Assembly (NCBI GenBank): GCA_016342595.1
Contig: JAEINY010000043.1
Location: 1-33,822 of the forward strand
Reading direction: 5' to 3'
DNA: 33,822 nucleotides
From: Marinilabiliaceae bacterium
GTDB taxonomy: Bacteria; Bacteroidota; Bacteroidia; Bacteroidales; Marinilabiliaceae
The translations under genes and the position numbers were made by a program. Below are positions 23,237-32,952 of the stretch, piece by piece (position 1 is the stretch's first letter; each line of letters opens with the position of its first letter). Below the pieces are notes generated by a model that made no database searches, had not been told where the DNA came from, and worked only from the letters and a program-made list of their open reading frames with translations.

Positions 23237-24361
23237 TTATTTTAGGGTTTTACGGTAGTTGTTCAGTTTCTTTACCGGCTGTCTGAAAGCCTGTTCCATT
23301 CGTTGAGCAGAGTCAACTAAAAAAGTGATCATTTTCTCCCAGTTATCATTTTCATAGATGTCAACATTATCAAGTTGATGTCTGATGCGGCATGAAACTT
23401 TGTCATCCATCCGTTCCCATGAGAGTGTTTCCCCAATTGCCTGCTCGATTTCATTTTTCAAATTGAATAGAAAATCGAATAGCTTTTTATTGAGTTCCTT
23501 ATTACCAACATGATTAATATAAATCTCAGAACGACATAGATTTTTACTGGCTACCAGGTTTAAACCAATGCCCGACATGCCAATGCCGATACCAATCCAG
23601 TTGTCTTTTGAAGGTGAAATGTTGGCAAAAAGCTGATTGTGCTTGTTACTTTCGGTGATGTAGGCCTCCCAAAAAGCCAGGCGTACATGATGCCTGTTTT
23701 TTAAGGTTTCCTGTACCTGTACTTCCTCTTGTGCCTTAGAGGCCATGCTGATGGCAAACTCCTCAGTGTCTTTTGTTGGGAGAATTTGCTCTACGTTTAA
23801 AAACAACTGCTCGTTTAAAGCATAGGGCGTTACTTTAAAACACTGTATGCGGATTTTAAAGTTCATTAGCCAAAGTACCGATGAGGTGACTTCTTTGCGG
23901 AAATTGGCAGCTACCAAAATTAAACGCTGTGAAGTGGCACCCTGGTTCAGGGTAATCTCCTCTAAATCTTTCCCCTCGAAAAACTCGCTGAGGTTTTCTT
24001 CGGCATTTTGCGATGTGCCTAAGTAGGCCTGGTATATTTTAATTATTTCTTGCTTACTTAAACTGGCACAATAGGAGGCATATTTAAGGGCCTGCCAAGT
24101 GACGTCACGCCCTGAATCATCCAGCTTATTTTCAATGATGACCAGGTTGCCTTGTTTGTCCAAGGCCAATAAATCCAAACGCTCATTGGTCTCGTTAAAA
24201 CCGCTGAATTCTTTCTGTATAATCAATAATTCTTCTCCCAGGCAGGTAGGATTTTTTGCAATCCATTCCTGTAGGTGGTCCCGCTCTTTGAACTTTAATT
24301 CAGAGAAGGATTTTTTTTCCAGTTGGGATATGTTGTTTTGGGCTTTATCGATCAGGTACAT
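23237..24361 (-). CDS. PD-(D/E)xK nuclease-like protein with DUF4268 domain
   Basis: A 374-aa protein. The N-terminal half has a NucS-like restriction-endonuclease core: Asp63 in RLDLLALD, and Glu77-x-Lys79 in LVIIENKLDD, followed by a helix with Gln90 (TWQALKYASY). The C-terminal half (from about 225, RHHVRLAFWEAYI to the KLFDFLFNLKNEIEQAIG region) resembles DUF4268, often found with such nuclease domains. It may be a nuclease or a DNA-binding accessory. Its start overlaps the end of the DUF262 gene by 10 bp and the ATPase gene follows after 13 bp. Confidence 0.78.
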   Translation of the reverse strand: MYLIDKAQNNISQLEKKSFSELKFKERDHLQEWIAKNPTCLGEELLIIQKEFSGFNETNERLDLLALDKQGNLVIIENKLDDSGRDVTWQALKYASYCASLSKQEIIKIYQAYLGTSQNAEENLSEFFEGKDLEEITLNQGATSQRLILVAANFRKEVTSSVLWLMNFKIRIQCFKVTPYALNEQLFLNVEQILPTKDTEEFAISMASKAQEEVQVQETLKNRHHVRLAFWEAYITESNKHNQLFANISPSKDNWIGIGIGMSGIGLNLVASKNLCRSEIYINHVGNKELNKKLFDFLFNLKNEIEQAIGETLSWERMDDKVSCRIRHQLDNVDIYENDNWEKMITFLVDSAQRMEQAFRQPVKKLNNYRKTLK

Positions 24362-26946
24362 TGTAAAACTTTATTTAATGCTTGACAAACTTTTTTAAAC
24401 ACTTTAAATGTTTCATCATCCGTTTGGGCTGAAGACCAATACCCCTCTACATTTTCTTCATTTTTCCAAGAAAGACCAGCATCTTCTATACTCTCTTTAA
24501 CTTGCTGAGGGTATTTGTTTTCAAAGTTAAATTCTTCATTCTTAATGAAAAATTTCAGCTCATAAGGATTTGGTAAAAATATTTTGTTTGTATTATCGTA
24601 ATGAAGGTGTAACTCGTATTCTACATTATCAATTTTTGCAGTATATCTTGCATGTGCATGAAGCGCAACACTCCTTACCTCCACATAGTCTTTTCGAATA
24701 AATGGAGAAATATTTAGATTCCCTTTATCAATCTCTTTCTTTATTTTCTGATCTAAACAGTACGAATACAACTCGGCATGATAGTGGTTAGTAGCAGAAC
24801 TGCCAAGGAGTCGAATGTTACTGTAATCACCATATCTTATTAATCTTTGATTGCAATAAGTAATCGCTTTCGGCGTATTGATCAGCTGGTATTTCCATCC
24901 TGGCTCTTGATAATCATCACAGACTTTTTGCAAATCAGCCTCAACATGGTCAGCTGATATTTTGTCCAATAGATTTTTAACTGCTTTAAGACGCGCTGCA
25001 TCTTTAAATACTTTTAATCGCCAGGAACTTGAATAACCATTCATTGTGCCGAATGAGTAATTACTATTTATATCCAACAGATAGCCTTTATCATTTTTAT
25101 CAGCTTTTATTTCTTGTTCCGATAAAAGAGCCCGTTCGAACTTTGTACTATCCTGTTTTTCAATTTTTAATTGGAAGATATTTGCCATTTTTTGAGCATT
25201 CTTCTCAAACGCTTCAAAACTCATAGGATTGACTTCCATTTCACCCAGTTCGAGTAAGAAGTTTATTTGGCCCTGGAAATAGGTATGGTTCTCATATTTC
25301 AAGAAAATGTTTTCCCAATTAGGATCTTGCTTAATGTACGCTGCCTTGCGAATCTCTTCCTTTTTTTGATCACCATCAAATCCGGTAATTTCTATTTGGG
25401 TACTATGTAAATAGTCAATTATTTTGAGGGCATGTTCTGATAAGTTACTGACTGAGCTTATTGCTCTTTTAAATGCAAGAACACTATCAATGGTCGAATT
25501 CTCAACCAGATTACGTATAACTCGCATCCAGGATCTCAAGGCATCCTTAATTAATTGGGGCTTAGAACCGCTGGCTTTCTTTAAAAAAAGGTGCAGGGCA
25601 TAAAAAAAGACCTTATCCCGATAAGTTGTATCCATATCTATAAACCGTTTGAAAAGTGAGCCTCTGTCTTTTCCAATTCTTGAAACAGGGCCCTTTTCAT
25701 CCCGCAGTATTTTATCAATAACAATAATGTTGAAGGCTTCTTTCGAAAGAAAATTGATGGATGTAAAAAGCTCATTTAAATTCTTTTCTGAAAGTAAATC
25801 ATAACTTGTATAAAACGAATTAGGTAAGTGTTTGTATTCGCCTGTAGTGCTGTCTTTTACTGTGGCTAAATCTCTTGCATCCTGATTTGCTTTTTTTACT
25901 TTAGCTTGCACAGCTTCATCTTTATTATCAGACTCAAATGACAGCCCTGATTGTTGCACCAGGAAAATCTGCATCATGTTTCGGAAGTAACGCATCAATT
26001 CTTCATCAATCAGCATGTTGTCATCATCCTTATTGGCCCAAAACAAGTCAGTCCAGGTGGTATCCAGTAATTCCACCCAACTCCTGTCATTGATTTTTTT
26101 GATTTCAATGTCTGCGTCTTGAATATGCTCGATTAACCAAGCCTTAAAATTCTCGAATGACGTTAGTGCCACGCCCCGGGCATTCATTCTCACATATAAC
26201 TCATCGGTTAGTTTATATTTGTCCAAATCGAGGAATTCAAAGGAAACGGCTTTATCCTTCACTAAGCGATTCCAGTATTTACTATGATCGGCATGACCAA
26301 AAGTAATTTCTATCTGATTTAACATGCGTAACATACCTCTTACCGTAGGGTCGTTTTTCCAGTAATCGTAAAACCAGGCAGCATCTTTTATTTGGGATGA
26401 CAAAGTAGAACCTTCCAGATGTGATAGCATATTTCTATTTTCAACTAATGCTTCACAGAAGTCTTTTGATGTGGGACGAATTTTATAGGTGAATTTCTTA
26501 AGAATGGTTTTATGCTCATCTGTAGGAGGCATCAGGAACCAGTGCAAAAGAAATAAAGTCGTCAAGCGTTGTTGACCATCCAGTGGCGCAAAGGATGTAT
26601 GCAAGGATTCATCTTGCAGTATTTTCGGTTCTTTCACTTCGCATGAGATGTCTAACTCTAAGTTTCTGGAATACGTTTTAACGGCTTCCAGCATGCTTTT
26701 AACTGCCTCTTTATTCTCGGCTATTTTGGCGACATTTTGCTTTCCATGAATCTTACCATAAACAAAGTTTAAGTGAAGTTGGTCATTCTCTTTATCCAGT
26801 ACCTCTTTTATTTGCTGAATAAAGTTCTTCCGTATCTCTAACGATTGGGTATTATTTCGCCCTTGGGCATAATCGCGTTGTATAATGGGCACTTCAATGC
26901 GATGTTTCGATAGTAAGTCCCAAAAAGTAGTTGTATTGTTAGGCAT
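24352..26946 (-). CDS. DUF262 protein (GmrS-like), large
   Basis: An 864-aa protein with the DUF262 hallmarks: IIQRDYAQGR (21-30) and PLDGQQRLTT (121-130), the ParB-like nuclease/NTPase fold found in GmrSD-type modification-dependent restriction enzymes. I see no DUF1524/HNH motif in its C-terminal half, which is long and unassigned, so it may act with the DUF1524 protein encoded just before it. The genes overlap by 8 bp upstream and 10 bp downstream, which supports coupled translation. GmrSD-like enzymes cut DNA with glucosylated hydroxymethylcytosine or other modifications; the target of this one is unknown. Confidence 0.8.
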   Translation of the reverse strand: MPNNTTTFWDLLSKHRIEVPIIQRDYAQGRNNTQSLEIRKNFIQQIKEVLDKENDQLHLNFVYGKIHGKQNVAKIAENKEAVKSMLEAVKTYSRNLELDISCEVKEPKILQDESLHTSFAPLDGQQRLTTLFLLHWFLMPPTDEHKTILKKFTYKIRPTSKDFCEALVENRNMLSHLEGSTLSSQIKDAAWFYDYWKNDPTVRGMLRMLNQIEITFGHADHSKYWNRLVKDKAVSFEFLDLDKYKLTDELYVRMNARGVALTSFENFKAWLIEHIQDADIEIKKINDRSWVELLDTTWTDLFWANKDDDNMLIDEELMRYFRNMMQIFLVQQSGLSFESDNKDEAVQAKVKKANQDARDLATVKDSTTGEYKHLPNSFYTSYDLLSEKNLNELFTSINFLSKEAFNIIVIDKILRDEKGPVSRIGKDRGSLFKRFIDMDTTYRDKVFFYALHLFLKKASGSKPQLIKDALRSWMRVIRNLVENSTIDSVLAFKRAISSVSNLSEHALKIIDYLHSTQIEITGFDGDQKKEEIRKAAYIKQDPNWENIFLKYENHTYFQGQINFLLELGEMEVNPMSFEAFEKNAQKMANIFQLKIEKQDSTKFERALLSEQEIKADKNDKGYLLDINSNYSFGTMNGYSSSWRLKVFKDAARLKAVKNLLDKISADHVEADLQKVCDDYQEPGWKYQLINTPKAITYCNQRLIRYGDYSNIRLLGSSATNHYHAELYSYCLDQKIKKEIDKGNLNISPFIRKDYVEVRSVALHAHARYTAKIDNVEYELHLHYDNTNKIFLPNPYELKFFIKNEEFNFENKYPQQVKESIEDAGLSWKNEENVEGYWSSAQTDDETFKVFKKVCQALNKVLQCT

Positions 26947-28966
26947 TCCATTCCTCCTTTTCTTCGAAATATGGTTTGAGCGTTTCTCTGATTACTTCCA
27001 GGTAATTACTTCTGTCTTGATAGCCCCACGAGTTTAATTTTTCCACTTCTTTTGTATAGTATTTTAAAAAGACCTGGACAGTTGCCGGTGGGATATAGGG
27101 CCTCTTTATAACATCTTCATCAGTGTCTTTGGTTTCCCATGGTTGTGAATCAACAGAAAGAATGTAGTCGCGTTTTTTTGCGAATGTTCTCTTTCCCAAG
27201 CCACTATTGGTAGGCCCATCCAATAGTGCCAGATTACCTAACTTATGTACATCCAAAAACTCTTTGGTATAGGGCTTTAATTCATTGAGTATCTGTCGTT
27301 GGTCACCACTTATTAATTCGGAGTCTTGTAACTTATCTAACCCATCAGACAGCTTAAGTAAGCTTGGCTCAATTTCTTTATTATACGTTTTGATTTTTTC
27401 TTCCAGGGTTGAAAGTTGATCCTTAATATTCAATAAATACTTTGCCTCTTTATCCGATATCTCTTTTTGCTTTTCTAAGGCTTTTGCTACTTTATTTAAG
27501 TCTTCTATTTTTTTCTCAATCTCATCTTTTATAAAAGATACATCCTTGATCCAAACTTTTAGTTCATTTATTATTTCAATGTCATCGGCATTTTGAGCGT
27601 GAATGTGTTCAATGGTCCAAGGCGTATGTTTAAAGGCTTTAAATGGAAAGCGAAAACCGGTTACATTTCGTTGGTATTGCTCTATGTTGAAGAGTAAAAG
27701 TATATTTTTGACTTCCTGATAATCTTCTTCAAATGTGATGTCGTCTATGTTGTGACTAATAGCTCTTCGTTTATTTGAGCTCGTAAATTTCTTACGAATC
27801 AGACCGTATAACTCTTGTTCAAATTGTGTTTTAGAGATGCCTTTTCCGTTGTTATTCATTCCACTCAATTTAACCAGGTGTTGAATGGTTGTAAACTCTC
27901 TATCGATCATGTAGCCGATGAGGTGATACCATAAGCGGTTATTGTACCACTCGCGTAGTTTTAGGTAATGGCTTTTAACTAATCTCCAATCTAACTTTTG
28001 TGGATCTTCGTCATAGAAACGGTAGGTGTAAAGTTTATCTTTTTCTTGTGCCGGTTTTTGTGTGACAATATCGAATAGAAAATCAATCCGGGTTTGATAC
28101 TTGTTAGAGTCGGTACTGTTATTGATGAAAAACCAAAAATCATCGTCCTGGAGTGTTTGTTCTATCTGATCCCATTCATTGGCAAAGGTATTTTGATGGA
28201 GCTCCTGAATTTCCTTATTGGCATTTTGTAAGTTGTTTATGAATAGGGCTTTGATTAATTCGGCATTGGTTAAACCAATTTTTCCACTATTCAGGTTACG
28301 AAAAACCTTTTTTGCATCCTCTTCACGGTCGTCTAAGTACCAGATAAAGTGCGTGTCGTTTAATAATTTATTAAGGAAGGTCCTTTTGAAATCAGCACTT
28401 TTATTGGAGAACCAGGCTTTAATGCTTAGGTAAGCACTAAAAAAGTGGTAGTTATCGATGTTATCAAATTCCTTTTTGTGGAAAGATGCTTTCCATTGTT
28501 CCAGAATGGATTTGTTTAAGCTTTTAATTACTTGGTCATACCTTTTATCCCTATCATCATAGGGAACTGCCAGATCGCCGACCTTTTCATTAATCGTTTT
28601 TAAAAAAACTGCACTTTTTTCACGTGTTTGGTATTTAATATGGTAATGCTCGTGATTGAGTACTTTTAGTATTAAATAGATCGTTGTTAAACGCTGTTGG
28701 CCATCAATGACTTCATAGCCGTTGAGAGCTTCTGTTTCAAAGTGTTCTTTTTTTGTTTCATCACATAGCTCCTTAACAGCCAAGGGCTGCAGGCAATAAA
28801 ACGCTTCCTTGTTTTTATCAAAGTTGTTTATGTCATTCAATAAATCGAGTACCTGCTGGGCTGTCCATTTATAACCCCGTTGGTATTCATCGATGAAGAA
28901 GTTGCAGTTTTCAAGGCTACTAACTGTACGGGTGTGAAAATTATCATTAGGGTTACTCATGGGCAT
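26939..28966 (-). CDS. DUF262 and DUF1524 (GmrSD-like) restriction protein
   Basis: A 675-aa protein carrying both halves of a GmrSD-type enzyme. The DUF262 part has DEYQRGYKWT (26-35) and VIDGQQRLTTIYLI (86-99). The DUF1524 HNH-like part has WTIEHIHAQN, and later HKLGNLALLDGPTNSG and FAKKRDYIL, the pattern IEHxxPQ...LGNLxLL..N...F..K of the family. A long coiled coil (IEKKIEDLNKVAKALEKQ and onwards, about 70 residues) is inserted between the two conserved parts of the HNH domain. This would be a nuclease cutting modified phage DNA. Two ATGs (28966 and 28960) are possible starts. Overlaps the next DUF262 gene by 8 bp. Confidence 0.88.
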   Translation of the reverse strand: MPMSNPNDNFHTRTVSSLENCNFFIDEYQRGYKWTAQQVLDLLNDINNFDKNKEAFYCLQPLAVKELCDETKKEHFETEALNGYEVIDGQQRLTTIYLILKVLNHEHYHIKYQTREKSAVFLKTINEKVGDLAVPYDDRDKRYDQVIKSLNKSILEQWKASFHKKEFDNIDNYHFFSAYLSIKAWFSNKSADFKRTFLNKLLNDTHFIWYLDDREEDAKKVFRNLNSGKIGLTNAELIKALFINNLQNANKEIQELHQNTFANEWDQIEQTLQDDDFWFFINNSTDSNKYQTRIDFLFDIVTQKPAQEKDKLYTYRFYDEDPQKLDWRLVKSHYLKLREWYNNRLWYHLIGYMIDREFTTIQHLVKLSGMNNNGKGISKTQFEQELYGLIRKKFTSSNKRRAISHNIDDITFEEDYQEVKNILLLFNIEQYQRNVTGFRFPFKAFKHTPWTIEHIHAQNADDIEIINELKVWIKDVSFIKDEIEKKIEDLNKVAKALEKQKEISDKEAKYLLNIKDQLSTLEEKIKTYNKEIEPSLLKLSDGLDKLQDSELISGDQRQILNELKPYTKEFLDVHKLGNLALLDGPTNSGLGKRTFAKKRDYILSVDSQPWETKDTDEDVIKRPYIPPATVQVFLKYYTKEVEKLNSWGYQDRSNYLEVIRETLKPYFEEKEEWNA

Positions 28967-28991
28967 ATGTGGTTATTGACTATTGGTGTTC

Positions 28992-29708
28992 TTAAATTTT
29001 TATTACAGACAACTCTATTTTTGCTTCCCGCTCAAAGCGTTCAAAATCATCTTTATTAATTCTGAGTGCTTTGCGTGTTTCTGTCAATGCCTCATCCAAC
29101 TTGGGTTCAATGTTTTCGTTCACAAAAGCGTTGTAATCAAGAATATAATCCTTGAACCTTTTGGTGATAATGGGTGTGAACACGGCTTTAAATGCCTCGC
29201 TGTGTTCACCTGTTGATTCGTGCCCGGTAAACGGATCGAGATAAGTCGGTATGTAGGCTATATTCCATGCCGCATTGAACAGCAGCGGGTTTTTGGTGCG
29301 CCCAAACAGATGGGCTATTTTATAATTTTGAATCAGCTCTTTGGGATTGGTTTTACGCTCCTTTTTGTAATAGGGGGTTAACTCTGCCAATAGTTTTGTT
29401 GGCGCCGCATTGTTGGAAGAGTCCCTTTTGATGTTGTCATGACCAAATAGTTTTTCATACAATTTCATAAAAGACCTGGTACCATCCCCATCACGACCGT
29501 AGCCCCTGACCGAAAGTTCTACTCCATTGAGGAGTTTGAGCTTTTGGTTTTCCCATTGTTCCTTCAGCAGATTTTCTTCTACAAAAACAATGTCTTCTAT
29601 GGCAGAATCAAATAACTTTTCCCGGCTGATATGTTTAAACAACAAATCGTAGGCGTCTCTCATACTATCAGTAATTTTGTTCAGGTTTTTGCCAATCCCG
29701 TACATCAA
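28992..29708 (-). CDS. unknown protein between hsdS and the GmrSD-like gene
   Basis: A 238-aa protein of unknown function. Conserved-looking stretches are GRTKNPLLFNAAWNIAYIPT, then YLDPFTGHES and GEHSEAFKAVFTP, which I believe recur in uncharacterised proteins of restriction loci. The long form starts inside the end of hsdS (41-bp overlap), where its first residues are a shadow of the hsdS frame; the ATG at 29657 (residue 18, MRDAYDLLFKHI), 11 nt after the hsdS stop, is the more probable start. The next gene begins 25 bp after its end. It may assist the type I enzyme or the GmrSD-like enzyme; I cannot tell. Confidence 0.65.
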   Translation of the reverse strand: MMYGIGKNLNKITDSMRDAYDLLFKHISREKLFDSAIEDIVFVEENLLKEQWENQKLKLLNGVELSVRGYGRDGDGTRSFMKLYEKLFGHDNIKRDSSNNAAPTKLLAELTPYYKKERKTNPKELIQNYKIAHLFGRTKNPLLFNAAWNIAYIPTYLDPFTGHESTGEHSEAFKAVFTPIITKRFKDYILDYNAFVNENIEPKLDEALTETRKALRINKDDFERFEREAKIELSVIKI

Positions 29709-31050
29709 TTTTACCAGTAACGGCTTCTGAGATCAGGGATTGACGGTAGAGTTTCAGTTTTTCGATTTGAGCTATCAATTTAAAGGATACATTATCTATT
29801 CCTTCAGTTTTTTTTGTAATAAAATGCGCTATTTTCTTTTGTTCATTTAAAGGAGGAACAGGGAATTTTATATTTTTCAATGTTACACCATAAATCACCT
29901 CTATTGTTGTTGAATTACTAGTACTTACAATAAACTCTAGGAAATGTGTTGAGTCATTTATATAAAACTTAAAAAACGATTTGTTCATTAAATTTTCATC
30001 TAATCTTATCCTAATTAAGCAAGGGTGTAAAACTGAATCTTGGATGTTTGCAGGGACAATTGAACATTTGCCAAATGTTGTTCTATTATTGGTTCCGAAA
30101 GAACCTCGTGTACCCATAACGATATCGCCACTGAAAACCTCAAAACCATCTAACTCATTCATTTTATCTTGGGAGATATATTCTTCTCCTATGTTATAAT
30201 CTTCATCAATTAGAGTTTTTTGATTTATAACTTTAATACCATGTTCTACATAATCATTTGTATTTAGCTGTGTTCCAAAAGGCCCCGTTTGGATACCTCG
30301 CTTTGAGTGAACTAAATATTTTAGAGGGGTAACCTCCCAATGCTCAGGAATCACCCCCAACCACTCAATACCACTATCCTTCATTTTAGCATTTGGATTT
30401 AAACCTTTGGTGACTGCTTCGTTAATAATGGCCTGGCGTTTGAGTTTTAGCTTTTCAATGAGTTGTTCTTTCTTTTCGATCAGAGCATCTATTTGGGCTG
30501 TTTTGTAGTCGAGGAAGGCGGCTATTGTGGTTTGCTCGGGGAGATTATTGGGCATTGCAATTATAAAATCATTTAAAACTCCAATTGTAAGTTGATTAAT
30601 AGTTGATGATAGAAATAAACTAGAAAGTGCTTTAAAAATCTGAGAATTAAAGAAGTAGTAAATGAACTTATAGTATTGTGTTCTATAAACCGTCATAAAA
30701 GCTCCCCAAGTCTCACCCTCAGTTCTTGCGTCTATTAAGATGTTTTTACCAATTAAATCACGACTACCATTTCTAGAACATAGTAATATATCTCCTTTCT
30801 GAATAATATATTTGTGAGCAATGTTTTTCTCTACAAATACGTTATTATCAAGAGTTAATTTGCCTTGTTGAATATTTGAAGACCTCAAAACAAGTTTACT
30901 GTTTGAGTTCTGTTCAACAATATCATCAGGAGAATAGGTAATACCAGTAATGGACTCCCCAATATGCTTTAATCTAACTTGAGTCCAATGCTCGGGAATT
31001 ATACCCAACCACTCAATCCCACTGTCTTTATATTTCTCGTACTTCTTCAT
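29668..31050 (-). CDS. hsdS: type I restriction enzyme specificity subunit (HsdS)
   Basis: A 460-aa subunit with two target-recognition domains. Each begins with nearly the same phrase: DSGIEWLGIIPEHWTQVRLK (11-30) and DSGIEWLGVIPEHWEVTPLK, an internal repeat at half-length. Each ends with a coiled-coil spacer: TAQIDALIEKKEQLIEKLKL with RQAIINEAVTKG, and KLIAQIEKLKLYRQSLISEA. It sets the DNA sequence recognised by the methylase and the motor nuclease. TRDs are the variable part and cannot be matched to a target sequence by eye. It follows hsdM by 57 bp. The repeated phrase would allow recombinational exchange of the two halves. Confidence 0.95.
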   Translation of the reverse strand: MKKYEKYKDSGIEWLGIIPEHWTQVRLKHIGESITGITYSPDDIVEQNSNSKLVLRSSNIQQGKLTLDNNVFVEKNIAHKYIIQKGDILLCSRNGSRDLIGKNILIDARTEGETWGAFMTVYRTQYYKFIYYFFNSQIFKALSSLFLSSTINQLTIGVLNDFIIAMPNNLPEQTTIAAFLDYKTAQIDALIEKKEQLIEKLKLKRQAIINEAVTKGLNPNAKMKDSGIEWLGVIPEHWEVTPLKYLVHSKRGIQTGPFGTQLNTNDYVEHGIKVINQKTLIDEDYNIGEEYISQDKMNELDGFEVFSGDIVMGTRGSFGTNNRTTFGKCSIVPANIQDSVLHPCLIRIRLDENLMNKSFFKFYINDSTHFLEFIVSTSNSTTIEVIYGVTLKNIKFPVPPLNEQKKIAHFITKKTEGIDNVSFKLIAQIEKLKLYRQSLISEAVTGKIDVRDWQKPEQNY

Positions 31051-31107
31051 TGTCTTAACTATGATTTTTATTGATTTTATGATGCCTATGATTTGTGTGT
31101 ATCATAG

Positions 31108-32901
31108 CTATGACAATAATTGATTTAGTAATTGAGTGATGTCTTTTTCGAGGTTTACAATTTCACCTTTAATGGTTTCAGAGGAATCGAGCCCCTTGTA
31201 TTGGTAGAAATACTTGGTAAAGTTGATTTCGTAGCCTATGCGTGTTTTGTCAAAGTCAATCCAGGCCTCGGGTACGTGGGGTAAAACTTCATTGGCAAAA
31301 TGGGTTTCGATATCTGCGTTTAAGGGTACGTTCTCCTTGTCGCGTTTTTTGCTGTCGGGTTTAGGAGTCCCTTTTTTGTCAGTTACCTTTTCGCCATTAT
31401 CATCTTTCAGTGGTTGCTCAATGGTAAGCTGGTAGTAACCAAAATGTTCGTTATCGAATATTTTGCAGTAGTCACCTTCTTCAAAACTTGTATAGATATC
31501 CGTTATATTTTGGATGTAGTTATCTTCAATTTTATTTCGTTTGTTACCCAGGCTTTTCTTTTCGGGGTTGGCAAAGAGGTGTTCCACTTTTTTGCTGCCA
31601 TTGGTGCCTTTTTCGATGTTGGCGGCTGCGTTAATTAATTGCACTTTGCCTTTGCGGTGAGCTTGTTTTTTGTTGGTCAGGAACCAGATGTAGGTATTGA
31701 TACCGGTGTTGTAAAAGAGGTCTTTGGGCAGGGCCACAATACAGTCGAGCCAGTCGTTTTCAATGATCCATTTCCGTATTTCGCTTTCACCACTGCCGGC
31801 ATCACCTGTAAATAGGGGAGAGCCATTGGTAACTACGCCGATGCGGCTGCCTTCGCGCTCCATCTTAGAGAGCATGTGTTGCAGGAAGAGCAGCTGGCCA
31901 TCGCTGGTGCGTGGTAGTCCGGCATAAAATCGGCCGGCCGGATTGAGCGCTTCATTTTTAATGAAGTTGAGGTCTTTCTTCCAGGTGACACCATAAGGTG
32001 GATTGGCCATCATGTAATGGAAGTGCTTACCGACGAAATGATCTTCGGAAAAGGAGTTACCGTGTTTGATGTTGTTGGCCTCTTCACCGGTAATGAGCGC
32101 TTCTGATTTGGCAATGGCAAAGGACTGTTCGTTGAGCTCCTGTCCGTAGGTGCGGATGACCGGTTTTTGGGTGTTGTTGGCAAACAGTACATCCTCCACG
32201 TATTTCTTACCCAGGTTCACCATGCCACCGGTTCCACAGGCCGGGTCGTAGATGGTGCGGATGATACCGGGCTGGCTGAGTTCTTCCTTCTCAGGGGCAA
32301 AAACAATGGCATTCATCAAAGCAATGACATCACGCGGTGTAAAGTGCTCCCCGGCGGTCTCGTTGCTTTGCTCGTTTGAGATGCGGATGATCTCTTCAAA
32401 GACGTAACCCATGCCGTGGTTATCGATCTGATCGAGGTTGAGATTGATTTTACAGATGGCATCAATCATCTCATATAAGAGCTTGTTTTTAATCAGGCGG
32501 GCTATGATCTTATCGAACTGGAAATTCTCCAGGATATCTCTTACCTCGGGGTTAAAACCGTTGAGGTAGTTGTTGAAATTGATTTCAATATTACGCGGGT
32601 CATCTTTCAGGGAGATGAGGGTATGTTTGGAGGTGTTGTAGAACCTCAATCCACCGGCTGATTTACGCAGGATGGGATCCAGCTTTTCCTCAGCTACCTT
32701 GTCGTAGAATTTATTGTAAGCATTCCGCACCTTATCGTTCACTTTTTCGAGAATACAATCCAAGCGTCGAATTACGACAAAGGGCAACACTACATCGCCA
32801 ACCTCATTCTTCTTAAAGGCATCCCTTAACACATCATCGGTTATACGCCAGATGAATCCTACTTCCACTTTGCTGTTGTTTTGGTTGTTCTCGCTGCTCA
32901 T
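31108..32901 (-). CDS. hsdM: type I restriction enzyme methylase subunit (HsdM)
   Basis: A 597-aa N6-adenine methyltransferase. An HsdM N-terminal helical domain (about 15-155) precedes the catalytic domain with AGEHFTPR (183-190), the SAM-binding motif I DPACGTGGM (219-227) and the catalytic motif IV NPPY (300-303). Length and order fit the family, with a C-terminal extension past 500 that is common in Bacteroidota members. With HsdS it methylates the host target and protects it from HsdR. A TATCTTTG box 32 bp upstream suggests that transcription of the restriction block can begin here, separately from the gene at 32953. Confidence 0.96.
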   Translation of the reverse strand: MSSENNQNNSKVEVGFIWRITDDVLRDAFKKNEVGDVVLPFVVIRRLDCILEKVNDKVRNAYNKFYDKVAEEKLDPILRKSAGGLRFYNTSKHTLISLKDDPRNIEINFNNYLNGFNPEVRDILENFQFDKIIARLIKNKLLYEMIDAICKINLNLDQIDNHGMGYVFEEIIRISNEQSNETAGEHFTPRDVIALMNAIVFAPEKEELSQPGIIRTIYDPACGTGGMVNLGKKYVEDVLFANNTQKPVIRTYGQELNEQSFAIAKSEALITGEEANNIKHGNSFSEDHFVGKHFHYMMANPPYGVTWKKDLNFIKNEALNPAGRFYAGLPRTSDGQLLFLQHMLSKMEREGSRIGVVTNGSPLFTGDAGSGESEIRKWIIENDWLDCIVALPKDLFYNTGINTYIWFLTNKKQAHRKGKVQLINAAANIEKGTNGSKKVEHLFANPEKKSLGNKRNKIEDNYIQNITDIYTSFEEGDYCKIFDNEHFGYYQLTIEQPLKDDNGEKVTDKKGTPKPDSKKRDKENVPLNADIETHFANEVLPHVPEAWIDFDKTRIGYEINFTKYFYQYKGLDSSETIKGEIVNLEKDITQLLNQLLS

Positions 32902-32932
32902 ATAGTGATTTGTTATTTGCTTTTTAGAGGGA

Positions 32933-32940
32933 CAAAGATA
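32933..32940 (-). promoter_or_regulatory. -7 box upstream of hsdM
   Basis: On the minus strand TATCTTTG matches the Bacteroidota sigma -7 consensus TAnnTTTG. It lies 31 bp upstream of the hsdM ATG and before the end of the upstream gene. A clear -33 element was not seen, so confidence is moderate. Confidence 0.45.
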
Positions 32941-32952
32941 ATGGTTAAGAAG

